64,000 nucleotides of DNA from Allolobophora icterica (lineage: Eukaryota > Annelida > Clitellata > Crassiclitellata > Lumbricidae). The notes beneath the pieces are model-generated. The model was not told where the DNA came from, searched no databases, and saw nothing but the letters and a program-made list of their open reading frames with translations. The DNA lies in NCBI GenBank assembly GCA_963556255.1, contig OY744613.1, forward strand, positions 53,035,949-53,099,948, in the 5' to 3' direction. Shown here piece by piece: positions 34,157 through 42,246 of this stretch (position 1 is the stretch's first letter; every line of letters starts with the position of its first letter). The translations under genes were made by a program, and so were the position numbers.

Positions 34157-34684
34157 CTAACCGGTACTCTCCTCACTGACGGAACTCTCATCACTACTGC
34201 TACTCTCCTCACTACTGCTACTCTCCTCACTGACGGTACTGTCCTCACTACTGCTACTGCTCTCATCACTACTGCTACTACTCTCCTCACTGGTGATACT
34301 CTCCTCACTACTGCTACTACTCTCCTCACTAACGGTACTCTCGTACACCGTAATTGCGTATCGATCTCTCCAGACTTTACCATTATAAGCCTTCAGCGTG
34401 GGGATACTGGTTTTAAAAGTCATACTCGCCTTATACAACGATCGGAAGACGAAGACTTCGTTAGTGTATTTGTCTAGGATTTCAACGCTTATAGGATTAT
34501 TTCTGATAGTTTTTAAATACTCGTACTTAGGTAATGCTTGTCTTTTCTCCTTCGTCGGTTCGGGCAATTCTGATTCCGGTAAAATACCCTTCTCAACGAG
34601 TATTCTTAGCAGTTCGGGTTTGTTCATATACCTCGACTTTATTCCGTGTTTCTTCATTAACGATTTCAGTTGTAAGAGTTTCAT
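34157..34684 (-). CDS. SAP-like protein with Ser/Glu-rich tail (175 aa), function unknown
   Basis: The N-terminal 35 residues (LKSLMKKHGIKSRYMNKPEL then LRILVEKG) resemble a SAP DNA-binding motif. Residues ~60-112 (PISVEILDKYTNEVFVFRSL ... GKVWRDRYAITV) resemble NUMOD-type modules that accompany nuclease or replication proteins. The last ~60 residues are repeated SSSSEES/SSSSDES blocks encoded by a DNA repeat at 34160-34340, rich in casein-kinase-2-type sites. The gene is first in from the hairpin on the leftward strand and lacks the strict TATAAAATG start, having TCTAAAAAGAACATG instead. A nucleic-acid-binding role is likely but not shown. Confidence 0.7.
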   Translation of the reverse strand: MKLLQLKSLMKKHGIKSRYMNKPELLRILVEKGILPESELPEPTKEKRQALPKYEYLKTIRNNPISVEILDKYTNEVFVFRSLYKASMTFKTSIPTLKAYNGKVWRDRYAITVYESTVSEESSSSSEESITSEESSSSSDESSSSSEDSTVSEESSSSEESSSSDESSVSEESTG

Positions 34685-34712
34685 GTTCTTTTTAGATTAG
34701 AAAATATTTTCT

Positions 34713-36020
34713 TTAATATACTACGTTCATCTTCTGACCATCTGATTGGAATTTTAGCAATCTATCCGAAATGACGAGTGTATAGGCTTCAGTTCCAGCG
34801 GGGACGGCGGCATTGAAGGTAGCCTTGATCTGAACGTCTACAACCGATGACTTTAGCCGTTCGGATTGTTTACTTACATCCAAAACGAAAAGCGGGTATA
34901 AGTCTTTGTAGTCGGCTGGAGTGATGTTGCTCTGAGTTATCAACTGGTCCATTCCGTAGAATTTTTCGCTAAAAGTCGCGGCGTCTCTGTAAGCTCTCGA
35001 AAACTGTTGATTCGGGAATGATAGGTTGTAATCGCATGCCGGATATTTGTCCTGGTTCAACATCGCGTACACGTTCTTGATATCGCAATGATCGAAAATT
35101 GATGGATTAGCTAGTTGATTACCGCTTCGATTAGTTTGAAATCCAACTATGATGTACCTAGGTTTTTCTGATGCCGTCTTTATGCTAAGTCGCCAGCTAA
35201 ATGTCGTAGATTGAGGAACCGTTATAGTATCGCAAAAATGGGCTCGATAGGCTACTGGTACCGTTGTCTTCGCTTCGATCGTTTTATACCGCTGCATTCT
35301 TTCCATATCAGACGCAATCACGTGAGGCATAAACCATGAAATTTTACTAAGGTTGACTTTACCCCTCGCCGCCGCAGTAGCCGCATCGTCGGCGCCGCGA
35401 GCTCTAAAGATAGCGTCGTCGTCCGATTTGCGAACGAGCGTTAGAGTCTGCTTCATGCCGTACACGACTTTATCGTAGTCCTCGCAGAATCCGAAAATGT
35501 GCTTTAGAGGCACGATGAAGCTGAATGTGCCCTTTGCATCCGGTTTCCGAATGAGATACGATTGTCTTATCGCAAATCCTATGTTATCGGCAATAACAGC
35601 AGTCACCGTGGTGTCTTTAGTCCATAATTGGTTAAGTCCTTGTGCGAGAGCGAAGTCGTTAGGATATTTCAGCAAGCCCAGCATAGTTGTCGCTTGTCCG
35701 GGATGAAACACGGTTTCTATTTCTTGACTCGATAGGGAATAGGATATCTGGCTGAAGAGATGCATCAGTCCATTGTTAACTAAACCCACAGCGTCTCCAT
35801 TGACGTATGCCGTATTATCCGCTTTAGTCAGTCTACCCTCGAAAAGCAGGTACGACTCGGAGGGGTGGCTGAACAAATCTTGAAGCTCGATATTTATACG
35901 AATTTCCCCAGCTGTGTTTAGATTCGTTCCACACACCGGCTCATAGTCGTGAACTTCGTATTTCTCAATTCCCTCATCTATGATAGTATTTTCAGTAAAT
36001 CTTAGAATATCTGATTGCAT
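34713..36020 (-). CDS. Major capsid protein candidate (double jelly-roll type, 435 aa)
   Basis: The longest gene of the leftward block, intact. It is all-beta in character: two halves each with strand-rich segments, including EIRINIELQDLFSHPSESYL, LMHLFSQISYSLSSQEIET in the first and TTFSWRLSIKTASEKPRYII, FNAAVPAGTEAYTLVISDRL in the second. Size and position match the capsid gene (PY) of one Polinton lineage, shown by family studies to be a double jelly-roll protein. I recognise the conserved SWFMPHVIASD and QQFSRAYRDAATFSEKFYG segments as belonging to this group, but cannot verify the fold without structure prediction. The start motif is TATTAAAAAATG. Confidence 0.75.
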   Translation of the reverse strand: MQSDILRFTENTIIDEGIEKYEVHDYEPVCGTNLNTAGEIRINIELQDLFSHPSESYLLFEGRLTKADNTAYVNGDAVGLVNNGLMHLFSQISYSLSSQEIETVFHPGQATTMLGLLKYPNDFALAQGLNQLWTKDTTVTAVIADNIGFAIRQSYLIRKPDAKGTFSFIVPLKHIFGFCEDYDKVVYGMKQTLTLVRKSDDDAIFRARGADDAATAAARGKVNLSKISWFMPHVIASDMERMQRYKTIEAKTTVPVAYRAHFCDTITVPQSTTFSWRLSIKTASEKPRYIIVGFQTNRSGNQLANPSIFDHCDIKNVYAMLNQDKYPACDYNLSFPNQQFSRAYRDAATFSEKFYGMDQLITQSNITPADYKDLYPLFVLDVSKQSERLKSSVVDVQIKATFNAAVPAGTEAYTLVISDRLLKFQSDGQKMNVVY

Positions 36021-36043
36021 TTTTTAATACGGCAAGATATTAT

Positions 36044-36457
36044 TTAAGCCCATTTCATTCCAGATCCGCGCGCTAAATCTCGGATCGATATAGCACCGCC
36101 AGTACCGGACAGTAAATTATTTATATTCATCGAAGGGTGAGGAATTATTAAATTCCGTAACGTTTCCTCACTCTTTTGACTAAGCGTCGTATTTTCATAG
36201 GGAGGTGCCGACATTTTTGCGGCTGCTTTATCAACCAATCGCTTTCCCATATTAATAGCGAGGGTCTTTCCAGCATCTATAGCCTTTTTACCAATCTCCG
36301 TTGCAGCCTCTTTTCCCACACTTACCGCGGTTGCTGCTACCTGTCTTGCAACATTTGAGGTTAACATTCTTTTGAAAAATCCTGACATCGTGTCAAATAT
36401 CCCTGCGCCTCCTACGACGTATCTTTTAGTAAATCTTCTCTTCGTTACGATAATCAT
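36044..36457 (-). CDS. Small basic virion-protein candidate with amphipathic helix (137 aa)
   Basis: A basic N-terminus (MIIVTKRRFTKRYVVGG) is followed by AGIFDTMSGFFKRML and a long Ala/Lys/Gly amphipathic stretch (~35-85). VVGG-A and the helix immediately after it recall precursor virion proteins of adenoviruses that are cut after a Gly-Gly by the viral protease and act on membranes. The protease is encoded in this element. This is an analogy, not proof. The gene lies between the capsid candidate and the 293-residue protein and starts with a TATAAAATG motif. Confidence 0.6.
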   Translation of the reverse strand: MIIVTKRRFTKRYVVGGAGIFDTMSGFFKRMLTSNVARQVAATAVSVGKEAATEIGKKAIDAGKTLAINMGKRLVDKAAAKMSAPPYENTTLSQKSEETLRNLIIPHPSMNINNLLSGTGGAISIRDLARGSGMKWA

Positions 36458-36458
36458 T

Positions 36459-37340
36459 TTATAATTGCATCATTAAATTTTTATAGTACAACTCAGTTAT
36501 CGCTTTTTGTCGACGCAACTCATCACCGATGCCGACTATCTCGTTTCTTAATCCCGTATTTCCCGCTCTGAAGCTAGCTATTCGTACTGCTAACATTTCC
36601 ACTAGCGCATCAGGGTCTTGCAGGAGAACTACAACCCCCTCACCTGTTGGAGCCCGCATCAGCTTAATGATTTCATTATACTTTGAGCCTCTAGACGCTC
36701 TAGGCTTTTTAGGATTTTTCTGCGTAAACATAGCACCCGTCGAAACAAGAATTTCCTTATACTCACCCAGATCGTTTTGACTGTATATCGTCTTGTCTGG
36801 TTTCTTCCTCGTCATTAATTCCCACAGCCCTGGAGTCCCCTTGTAGGTGTTATTACCCACCGTTACATCATCTCCTTCGATCGAGATTGGGCTGTTCCCG
36901 ATGAAAAACCCTCCATCTTTTGAGCGTATTCCAAAGGTCGTATCCGTCTCCTTCTTGTCTGAGGCGTATTCTTTTAAATATTTTGTAGCGATATCGCCTA
37001 ATTCTAAAGTTCTAATATCTGAAACGGGATCATCCTCGAACGCTTTTATCGATGGATACTGCGGGAATTGAATCGCTTTCAACGACGATGTTATCGATGT
37101 CGGTAAAGCACGAAGCGCTTCAGCCGTTAACTTAGAGTTCTCTTTTATCGTACCTAACTCTTTAGATATTCCAGACTGCGAGTCGATTATCGGTTTGTAC
37201 GCTTTCGTTAATTCCCGCTGAAGAGATATGTCTCCTAATTTCTCGGATAACGAATCTTGTCTAATTGTTTGCTTCAGCTTGAGAAACTTCTCAACTATAA
37301 AGTCACGTTTGGCTGGATCCTCAATTTTTAGAAACGCCAT
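36459..37340 (-). CDS. Conserved Polinton protein of unknown function (293 aa)
   Basis: Intact ORF beginning MAFLKIEDPAKRDFIVEKFL. The N-terminal third is helical with coiled-coil tendency, the middle holds a predicted beta-rich patch GGFFIGNSPISIEGDDVTVG then NNTYKGTPGLWELM, and the C-terminus is helical (LRNEIVGIGDELRRQ). Proteins with the YKGTPGLWEL segment recur in Polintons of many invertebrates. Structural or packaging roles are possible but unproven. It is two bases upstream of the next leftward gene, giving a tight array. The start motif is CTTAAAAATGG. Confidence 0.65.
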   Translation of the reverse strand: MAFLKIEDPAKRDFIVEKFLKLKQTIRQDSLSEKLGDISLQRELTKAYKPIIDSQSGISKELGTIKENSKLTAEALRALPTSITSSLKAIQFPQYPSIKAFEDDPVSDIRTLELGDIATKYLKEYASDKKETDTTFGIRSKDGGFFIGNSPISIEGDDVTVGNNTYKGTPGLWELMTRKKPDKTIYSQNDLGEYKEILVSTGAMFTQKNPKKPRASRGSKYNEIIKLMRAPTGEGVVVLLQDPDALVEMLAVRIASFRAGNTGLRNEIVGIGDELRRQKAITELYYKNLMMQL

Positions 37341-37364
37341 TTTTAAGTTGGAAACATAATATTT

Positions 37365-37513
37365 AAACGTAAATAAACGTTCGTTTTGTATTCAACCGTT
37401 TTACCAAAACGTAAAAACGTAAATAAACGTTCGTTTTGTATTCAACCGTTTTACCAAAACGTAAAAACGTAAATAAACGTTCGTTTTGTATTCAATCCGT
37501 TTTACCAAAACGT
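37365..37513. repeat. 50-bp tandem repeat, about three copies
   Basis: Units begin TCGTTTTGTATTCAA and end AACGTAAATAAACGT, at 37381, 37431 and 37481. The last unit overlaps the final codons of the leftward gene ending at 37492. The extra units are degenerate copies of that gene's 3' end. They separate it from the promoter-like start of the 293-residue gene. Confidence 0.92.
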
Positions 37514-38009
37514 TTCGTCGCTTCATCTACGTTGATAGTGGTTTTACTTCTAATCTCTTCCTTCATCTGATTAAATTTCTCGAACTCGCTCAGAATAACG
37601 GAATATTCCGAGTCCGAGATGTTATTATCATCTAGGGATTTTGAAACGAGATGGCTGATCGAATTGAGTTTCCCTTCGGCTATAGTCCTGATCTTTGCGT
37701 GTTTTTCTTGCCGGAGCGATAATATTCGGCGGACTTGGGTAGATACCAGAGATAGTGCTCCAACTCCGGCGGATAAAGACACCACGATGGTAGCGGCGGG
37801 TGCAGCAACGATGGTACTTAGAAAAGTTACGCCTAATACGCTAAGTCCCGAAGATGTAAGGGTTAACAACCCTCCCAGCGCTTCGATACTTTAACACTCT
37901 TTTGATATTTTTTACAGATTACATCTCTCTTTTCTCGTTCTCGTAAGATTTCCTGTTGAATTTCAGATATTTTCTGAAGACGATAGGAGTCTGCTTTGTT
38001 CGATTCCAT
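37492..38009 (-). pseudogene. Small helical/membrane protein gene, frameshifted
   Basis: The first frame starts at ATG 38007-38009 (MESNKADSYRLQKISEIQQE, charged coiled coil) and stops near 37863. The second frame (37492-37869) continues with two hydrophobic segments (GLSVLGVTFLSTIVAAPAA and TIVVSLSAGVGALSLV) and a charged C-terminal helix ending RFGKTD. No start codon other than a TTG opens the second frame, and the two halves look like one protein of about 170 residues. A one-base shift near 37875 therefore breaks the gene. Its role is unknown. The hydrophobic pair suggests a membrane or virion-internal protein. Confidence 0.65.
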
Positions 38010-38041
38010 TTTATAATACCGAAGACTTTTTAAAATGGAAT

Positions 38042-38458
38042 TCAATTTCGTTCGTAATTCACATAACATAACGCATCTCCTTCGTTTACGACGACCGTTC
38101 CGAGGTCGTTAAAATTCTTAAAATCTAGTAAAATATCTTCCGCGAACCCAGTAACGGTATCGCTTAGCAGACGACAACCCGCTTCTATAAATTCTGGATG
38201 GAGCGAAATTTTACACGATCCTTTCGTCATTCGAACGCCCAAGCCTAATGGTAAAACTACATTTTCTTGCGGCTGAATAGTTTTCTCTTCTTGAGCGAAA
38301 AACTCCCATCGTAGACCACCCATTTGTCTTTGCGGTCTATATTTAACAGCCCACATACCTTCGCACGCCCGCCACCTGACGGAGCTCGGTTGAGTCCTTT
38401 TTTCTAGGATATGTTTAGGTTTCGTCCACCCCATTTTATGAATCGGAAATAGAGACAT
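38042..38458 (-). CDS. dUTPase-fold-like protein (138 aa), probably non-catalytic
   Basis: The second half has the order of elements of trimeric dUTPases: LPLGLGVRMTKG strand, HPEFIEAGCRLLSDTVTGF (corresponding to the motif around the beta hairpin), ILLDFKNF, and the closing VVVNEGDALCYVNYE strand. The Tyr/Asp active-site residues of the third motif and the Gly-rich C-terminal motif are not evident, so a structural use of the fold is more likely than nucleotide hydrolysis. This is a pattern match by eye only. The ORF is intact, with start motif TATATAAAATG. Confidence 0.45.
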   Translation of the reverse strand: MSLFPIHKMGWTKPKHILEKRTQPSSVRWRACEGMWAVKYRPQRQMGGLRWEFFAQEEKTIQPQENVVLPLGLGVRMTKGSCKISLHPEFIEAGCRLLSDTVTGFAEDILLDFKNFNDLGTVVVNEGDALCYVNYERN

Positions 38459-38493
38459 TTTATATACGATATATTTTTTTAAGCTTCTCTTTT

Positions 38494-39090
38494 TTAAAGC
38501 AACAATCCGAGAAGCGGAATGTTTTTAAACGGTGAATCTGGTCCTAGTATAAGTCCTTCCCCACTTACGAACGCATTACCTCTCTTCAGATACAGGCCTT
38601 CTCCCACACCGTTTAATCCAGATCCTTGATATGGTTTCAAATATAAGCCCTGCCCTTGTTGCTCTATCTTATAGTTTTTACCTCTAGTATTGAGATATAT
38701 AGCCCCGCCCGAAACTTTGTCGATGACTTTAGAACCAGCTGCTGCGCCTATTCCAGTTAATGCACCCGTTGCTAAGCTCGGTAATACGCTACCTAGTAGG
38801 AATTTACCCGCAGTTGCTAGAAACGGTAATATAGCGCCTATAAACCCTCCTTCGACTTTAGCGTTATATATTAATTGGGTTTTACTCATTTTTAGAGTCA
38901 CGCCTTTCCCATCATGATACGCTTTGGATAATTTATTGATCTGTGCTTGGGTAAGGGCTAACACGTGCTCTCCGTCTAAATCGCTGTGACTTAGTTTGAT
39001 GCTTACGCCGGTTCCCGCTTGTAGCGATCTTTTAAATTTATCTTTTTGTCCTTCTGAAATATTGACTTTGACGTTCGCGTATCGACTCAT
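38494..39090 (-). CDS. Glycine/alanine-rich minor virion-protein candidate (198 aa)
   Basis: The start is set at ATG 39088-39090, preceded by TTTATATAAAATG, although the frame is open further upstream. Residues ~1-85 contain two copies of a short module, each with SIKLSHSDLDG/TLKMSKTQL and LTQAQINKL-type helices. The middle, after VEGG, is strongly hydrophobic (FIGAILPFLATAGKFLLGSV ... TGALTGIGAAAGSKV), followed by SGGAIYL. The rest has Gly-rich GLYLKPYQGSGLNGVGEGLY repeats. Gly-Gly sites on both sides of the hydrophobic segment could be protease sites. It is a likely membrane-interacting or cement protein. Function inferred from composition and Polinton context. Confidence 0.6.
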   Translation of the reverse strand: MSRYANVKVNISEGQKDKFKRSLQAGTGVSIKLSHSDLDGEHVLALTQAQINKLSKAYHDGKGVTLKMSKTQLIYNAKVEGGFIGAILPFLATAGKFLLGSVLPSLATGALTGIGAAAGSKVIDKVSGGAIYLNTRGKNYKIEQQGQGLYLKPYQGSGLNGVGEGLYLKRGNAFVSGEGLILGPDSPFKNIPLLGLLL

Positions 39091-39112
39091 TTTATATAAA
39101 ACTAGAAAAACT

Positions 39113-39905
39113 TTAAGCTTCTCTAATATGAAACAGTATCGATAATTCCTCACCTCGCAGATTAATTAGTTTACCATTCTGATCAACGAGAGTCGTCTCC
39201 ATTGACGAAATAGTGGATAGGGTGATTGGAAGATATATCAAATTTCTAGGCGTTTCAACAATCTTATAACCGGGCCCTACATTCGGGAAGAAGGAATAAA
39301 TGATATTATTCGTAGTTCCGTTGGTATAAGACGCTCCGACGATATCGCTAGTAACCCTCAGACTAGTAATACTCATTATGTCTACTATATTCTCCGATTC
39401 GTGGTACCCCGCTGAATAACGTCGGCTATTAAAACCGAGGACTTTCCCGATAGAATTCAACCCCCAAAATCAACCAGGTAATCTTCCGCTATATGTAAAA
39501 CAGTTTTCAACGTATTACTGTTTGCGTCTATCGTAATATCGTATGCGTTGTTAACTATATCGTAATGCTCCTTTTCTTTCATGCTTCTCTGCACGTATTC
39601 GTTAATATCGGTAATTTCATGACAGCCTTCGGGGATGTGTATAGTAACCCACATAGTCCCACCATTCGGCGAATACGAAAAGCTGTTGTTATTCGCATCG
39701 ATATTCGGAAAGGAAAAATATGATTCTAGGTTGACTAAAGACATCTCATACCTTTTATCTCTATCGAACTGTATCAACGGATTGAACCGCGTTCTTATTC
39801 TCGACGTCTTCTCACTTAATAATATGTAAAACGATGTCTTTGGTTCCGTGTTACGCGCGATCCTTTCGGTATTGTCCGCAATCTTTTGTAGATTCGATTC
39901 CCTTT
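39113..39905 (-). pseudogene. Minor capsid (penton-type) protein candidate, frameshifted, start unclear
   Basis: Two adjacent frames (39457-39777 extended upstream without ATG to about 39905, then 39113-39460) are consecutive parts of one conserved Polinton protein. The first part has LVNLESYFSFPNIDANNNSF and EITDINEYVQ, and the second has YHESENIVDIM, IYSFFPNVGPGYKIVE and the end LVDQNGKLINLRGEEL. This arrangement corresponds to the single jelly-roll penton-like protein of Polintons (established for the family). A one-base shift lies at about 39460. The expected start, near an A-run at 39905, lacks an ATG, and no other in-frame ATG precedes the conserved region. The copy is probably non-functional. 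Confidence 0.65.
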
Positions 39906-39927
39906 TTTAAATTAGCGAAAGATTTAT

Positions 39928-40709
39928 TTATAGCGGAATGTAGAATTCATCGAAGCCGCATCTATACTTGCCGTTATTTTTATTACTAGTGTGGTCTATT
40001 ACTACAAATCCATGACGTCGCTTCCAGGCTCTTTGACATAGTTTCTTAAACTCGTCCTTAGACATGTCCGTACTCGCGTGATCGTCGTATAGGCTATATG
40101 ATTAATATTTTTCTGGTCTTGCGGAAACAAACAGATAAAGTTTGCATTCTCTCTAATCGTCTGTCGCGGCAATTTAAAATAATTTTGGGCCAGATATATG
40201 CTGTCAACATTGCTGTGCCTTCCTCGGATGTAGTAGGCCTCGCATAAATTCTGCTTTTCTAGCTGAAGGTCATCGAATATCATTAGGTGGTTCTTCTCCA
40301 GATCCAAGTCTCTCGGGTCTGGTACGTCTTCAGCCGATTCAAAGAACTTGGAAGATATATCGGATTTCTCATTCAGGTAGTTAGCCATATCCTCAACTAC
40401 AACTGCTGGTGAAAGATTTTCTTCTATGATCTCGTCTTGGTCATCGAATAACTCGACTATGAATTCTTTAGGTAGCTTTTCTTCAAATGCTTTTTTCAGA
40501 ATTTTATACTCTGGTTGAAAGAGAGACCGACCGAATATTTGTAGATTGTTGTAATCTAACCACCCGGGTCTTATAAGTAAGTTCAACAGTAATGTAGTCT
40601 TACCACAACCAGACTTTCCTACGATCAATCCTCTTATGGTTTTCGGTAAAAGAGGATTATTGAATCTCTTAGATAGCGCGCCGTTCCACGAAAAATTTAC
40701 GACCTCCAT
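39928..40709 (-). pseudogene. ATP: FtsK/HerA-type genome-packaging ATPase, C-terminal frameshift
   Basis: Motor for moving DNA into the capsid. Walker A GKSGCGKTT lies at residues 31-39, Walker B HLMIFDD at about 142-148, and the downstream sensor region YLAQNYFKLPRQTIRENAN. The intact frame runs to 40002 but switches to unrelated residues after about 40097. The conserved end continues in another frame to a stop at 39928-39930. Only the last ~55 codons are affected, so the core is readable. The start codon is part of an inverted repeat shared with the divergent gene at 40736. Confidence 0.9.
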
Positions 40710-40738
40710 TTTAAATATATCTAGTTGTATTTAAAATG
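40707..40738. promoter_or_regulatory. Bidirectional promoter-like inverted repeat containing both start codons
   Basis: CATTTTAAATA (40707-40717) and its exact inverse TATTTAAAATG (40728-40738) enclose a 10-base core TATCTAGTTG. The first triplet is the ATPase start codon and the last is the start codon of the PLA2-like gene. Only 26 bp separate the two ORFs, so promoters, leaders and starts must overlap. Confidence 0.6.
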
Positions 40739-41251
40739 TATTGCGTAAAGTGTAAAAATCATACTAAAACTAAAAATTTACAGACCGTTATAACGAAGAA
40801 TGGGAGGTCGATGCTCAGAGGCACGTGCGATGTTTGTGGAAAAATAGAGACGCAGTTCGTGAAAGCGGCACAAGGCGGCGATCTAGTTGGATCTCTAAAT
40901 TCAGTAACCAGCGGTATTAAGTTGCCATGGGCTAAATTCCCGGGTGAGATGCATTTACCAGGCCATCAGTTTACAGGACCAGGAACTAGACTAGATTTGC
41001 GGTTGAATCCTGATGGAACTCCAAAAGAGTGGTCTAAACCCGTTGATAGGGTTGATAACGCCGCGTATATTCATGATTTAGCTTACAACCAGCACACTGA
41101 TACGGCTTCTAGGAATGTCGCTGATAGAGCGATGATTAATGATTTGAATAATATTCCTAATCCTAGCTTGCGGGAACGAATAGAGAGGAGCATAGTCAAA
41201 CCTATTTTATATACTAAAGCGAGTCTCGGGTTAGGTTTAAAAAAAGCCTAA
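40736..41251 (+). CDS. Zinc-ribbon / phospholipase A2-like protein (171 aa)
   Basis: The N-terminal zinc ribbon has CVKC at residues 3-6 and CDVC at about 31-34. After a linker, a viral PLA2-type domain follows: HQFTGPGTRLDLRL (calcium-loop-like GPGT) and DNAAYIHDLAYNQH with the catalytic His-Asp pair, then DRAMINDL. Parvovirus capsid PLA2 domains breach endosomal membranes, and this protein may help particle entry or release (inference). The ORF is intact. The stop at 41249 lies directly after T TTA AAA AAA, and the integrase frame opens in the -1 frame across this site without an ATG. Confidence 0.8.
   Translation: MYCVKCKNHTKTKNLQTVITKNGRSMLRGTCDVCGKIETQFVKAAQGGDLVGSLNSVTSGIKLPWAKFPGEMHLPGHQFTGPGTRLDLRLNPDGTPKEWSKPVDRVDNAAYIHDLAYNQHTDTASRNVADRAMINDLNNIPNPSLRERIERSIVKPILYTKASLGLGLKKA
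41236..41245 (+). promoter_or_regulatory. Candidate -1 frameshift slip site between PLA2-like and integrase frames
   Basis: TTTAAAAAAA is read as T TTA AAA AAA in the PLA2-like frame, six bases before its stop codon. T TTA AAA is a textbook -1 slip heptamer. The -1 frame is open from 41218 and runs into the integrase. No ATG precedes the conserved integrase region. A mutation-derived frame break is the alternative. Confidence 0.4.
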
Positions 41252-41253
41252 AA

Positions 41254-42180
41254 TTGCAACCGGACCCGAAATGGACCGACGAGCTCGCGGATGAATTACA
41301 TAAACCAGTAGTAAGGCAATTTAGAAAACGGAAGGTGTATGTTAGTGGGATAGATGAGATATGGGCGGCTGATTTAGTAGATATGCAAGCATTCGCTAAC
41401 GAAAACGATGGCGTGAAATACCTGTTAACCGTTATAGATGTGTTTTCCAAGTACGGCTGGATCGTGCCATTGAATGATAAGAGTGGGAAATCTACAGCTA
41501 GTGGCTTCGTGAAGATACTCGAGAGCGGACGAAAGCCTGTTAAATTATGGGTGGACAAGGGCAAGGAGTTTTATAACAAAGACGTTAAGAATTTGGTTGG
41601 GTTATATTCTACGGAGAATGAAGAAAAATCTTGCGTTGTTGAGAGATGGAACAGGACGATGAAAGATAAAATGTTTAAGTACTTTACAGCTAATTCAACG
41701 AGAAGATATATCGACGTTTTAGACGGAATGGTTAGTAATTACAACAATACAAGACATTCTTCCATCAAAATGACTCCCGCTAAGGCTAGTATGAAAACGA
41801 ATGAAAAAGCAGTATGGATGAATTTGTACGGTGATGAAATTTCAGAACCCATTAAGCCTATGTTCTCGGTAGGTGATAAAGTTAGAATAACTAAAAAGAA
41901 GAATATTTTTTCGAAAGGATATCTCCCTAGATGGACGGAGGAAGTTTTTATAGTATCCCGGGTTCAATACACAAATCCACCAACTTATAAGATTACCGAT
42001 TCTAATGGTGAGGAGATACAAGGCTCATTCTATGAACAGGAGCTACAGAAGACGATTCAAGAAATATATAGGATCGAAAAAGTGATTAGAAAACGCGGAA
42101 AGAAATCATTCGTAAAATGGGTAGGATACTCAGACTCGTTCAATTCTTGGGTCGATAACGAAGCATTGATGACGTTGTAA
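41254..42180 (+). CDS. INT: Polinton integrase, retroviral-type DDE core with chromodomain
   Basis: Inserts the element into host DNA. The DDE residues lie in AADLVDM (~41370), WVDKGKEFYN (~41550) and CVVERWNRTMKDKM (~41635). A DNA-binding SH3-like stretch (FSVGDKVRITKK) follows, then a C-terminal chromodomain (IYRIEKVIRKRGKKSFVKWV, then SWVDNEAL), which may direct integration to marked chromatin. The first conserved codons follow a TTG at 41254, and no ATG is available upstream in frame. Expression would need a non-ATG start, a spliced leader or -1 frameshifting from the PLA2-like gene. The rest is uninterrupted and ends 66 bp before the right inverted repeat. Confidence 0.93.
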   Translation: MQPDPKWTDELADELHKPVVRQFRKRKVYVSGIDEIWAADLVDMQAFANENDGVKYLLTVIDVFSKYGWIVPLNDKSGKSTASGFVKILESGRKPVKLWVDKGKEFYNKDVKNLVGLYSTENEEKSCVVERWNRTMKDKMFKYFTANSTRRYIDVLDGMVSNYNNTRHSSIKMTPAKASMKTNEKAVWMNLYGDEISEPIKPMFSVGDKVRITKKKNIFSKGYLPRWTEEVFIVSRVQYTNPPTYKITDSNGEEIQGSFYEQELQKTIQEIYRIEKVIRKRGKKSFVKWVGYSDSFNSWVDNEALMTL

Positions 42181-42246
42181 AACGAATCATCGAAACTGCT
42201 GACTCATCGAAAACTTCGGAAATTCCCCGCCCGCGTAATCGTCCCA

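Noticed and set aside
34129..34383. Arg/Val-rich minus-strand frame
   Set aside because: An alternative frame of the Ser/Glu repeat region of the 175-aa gene.
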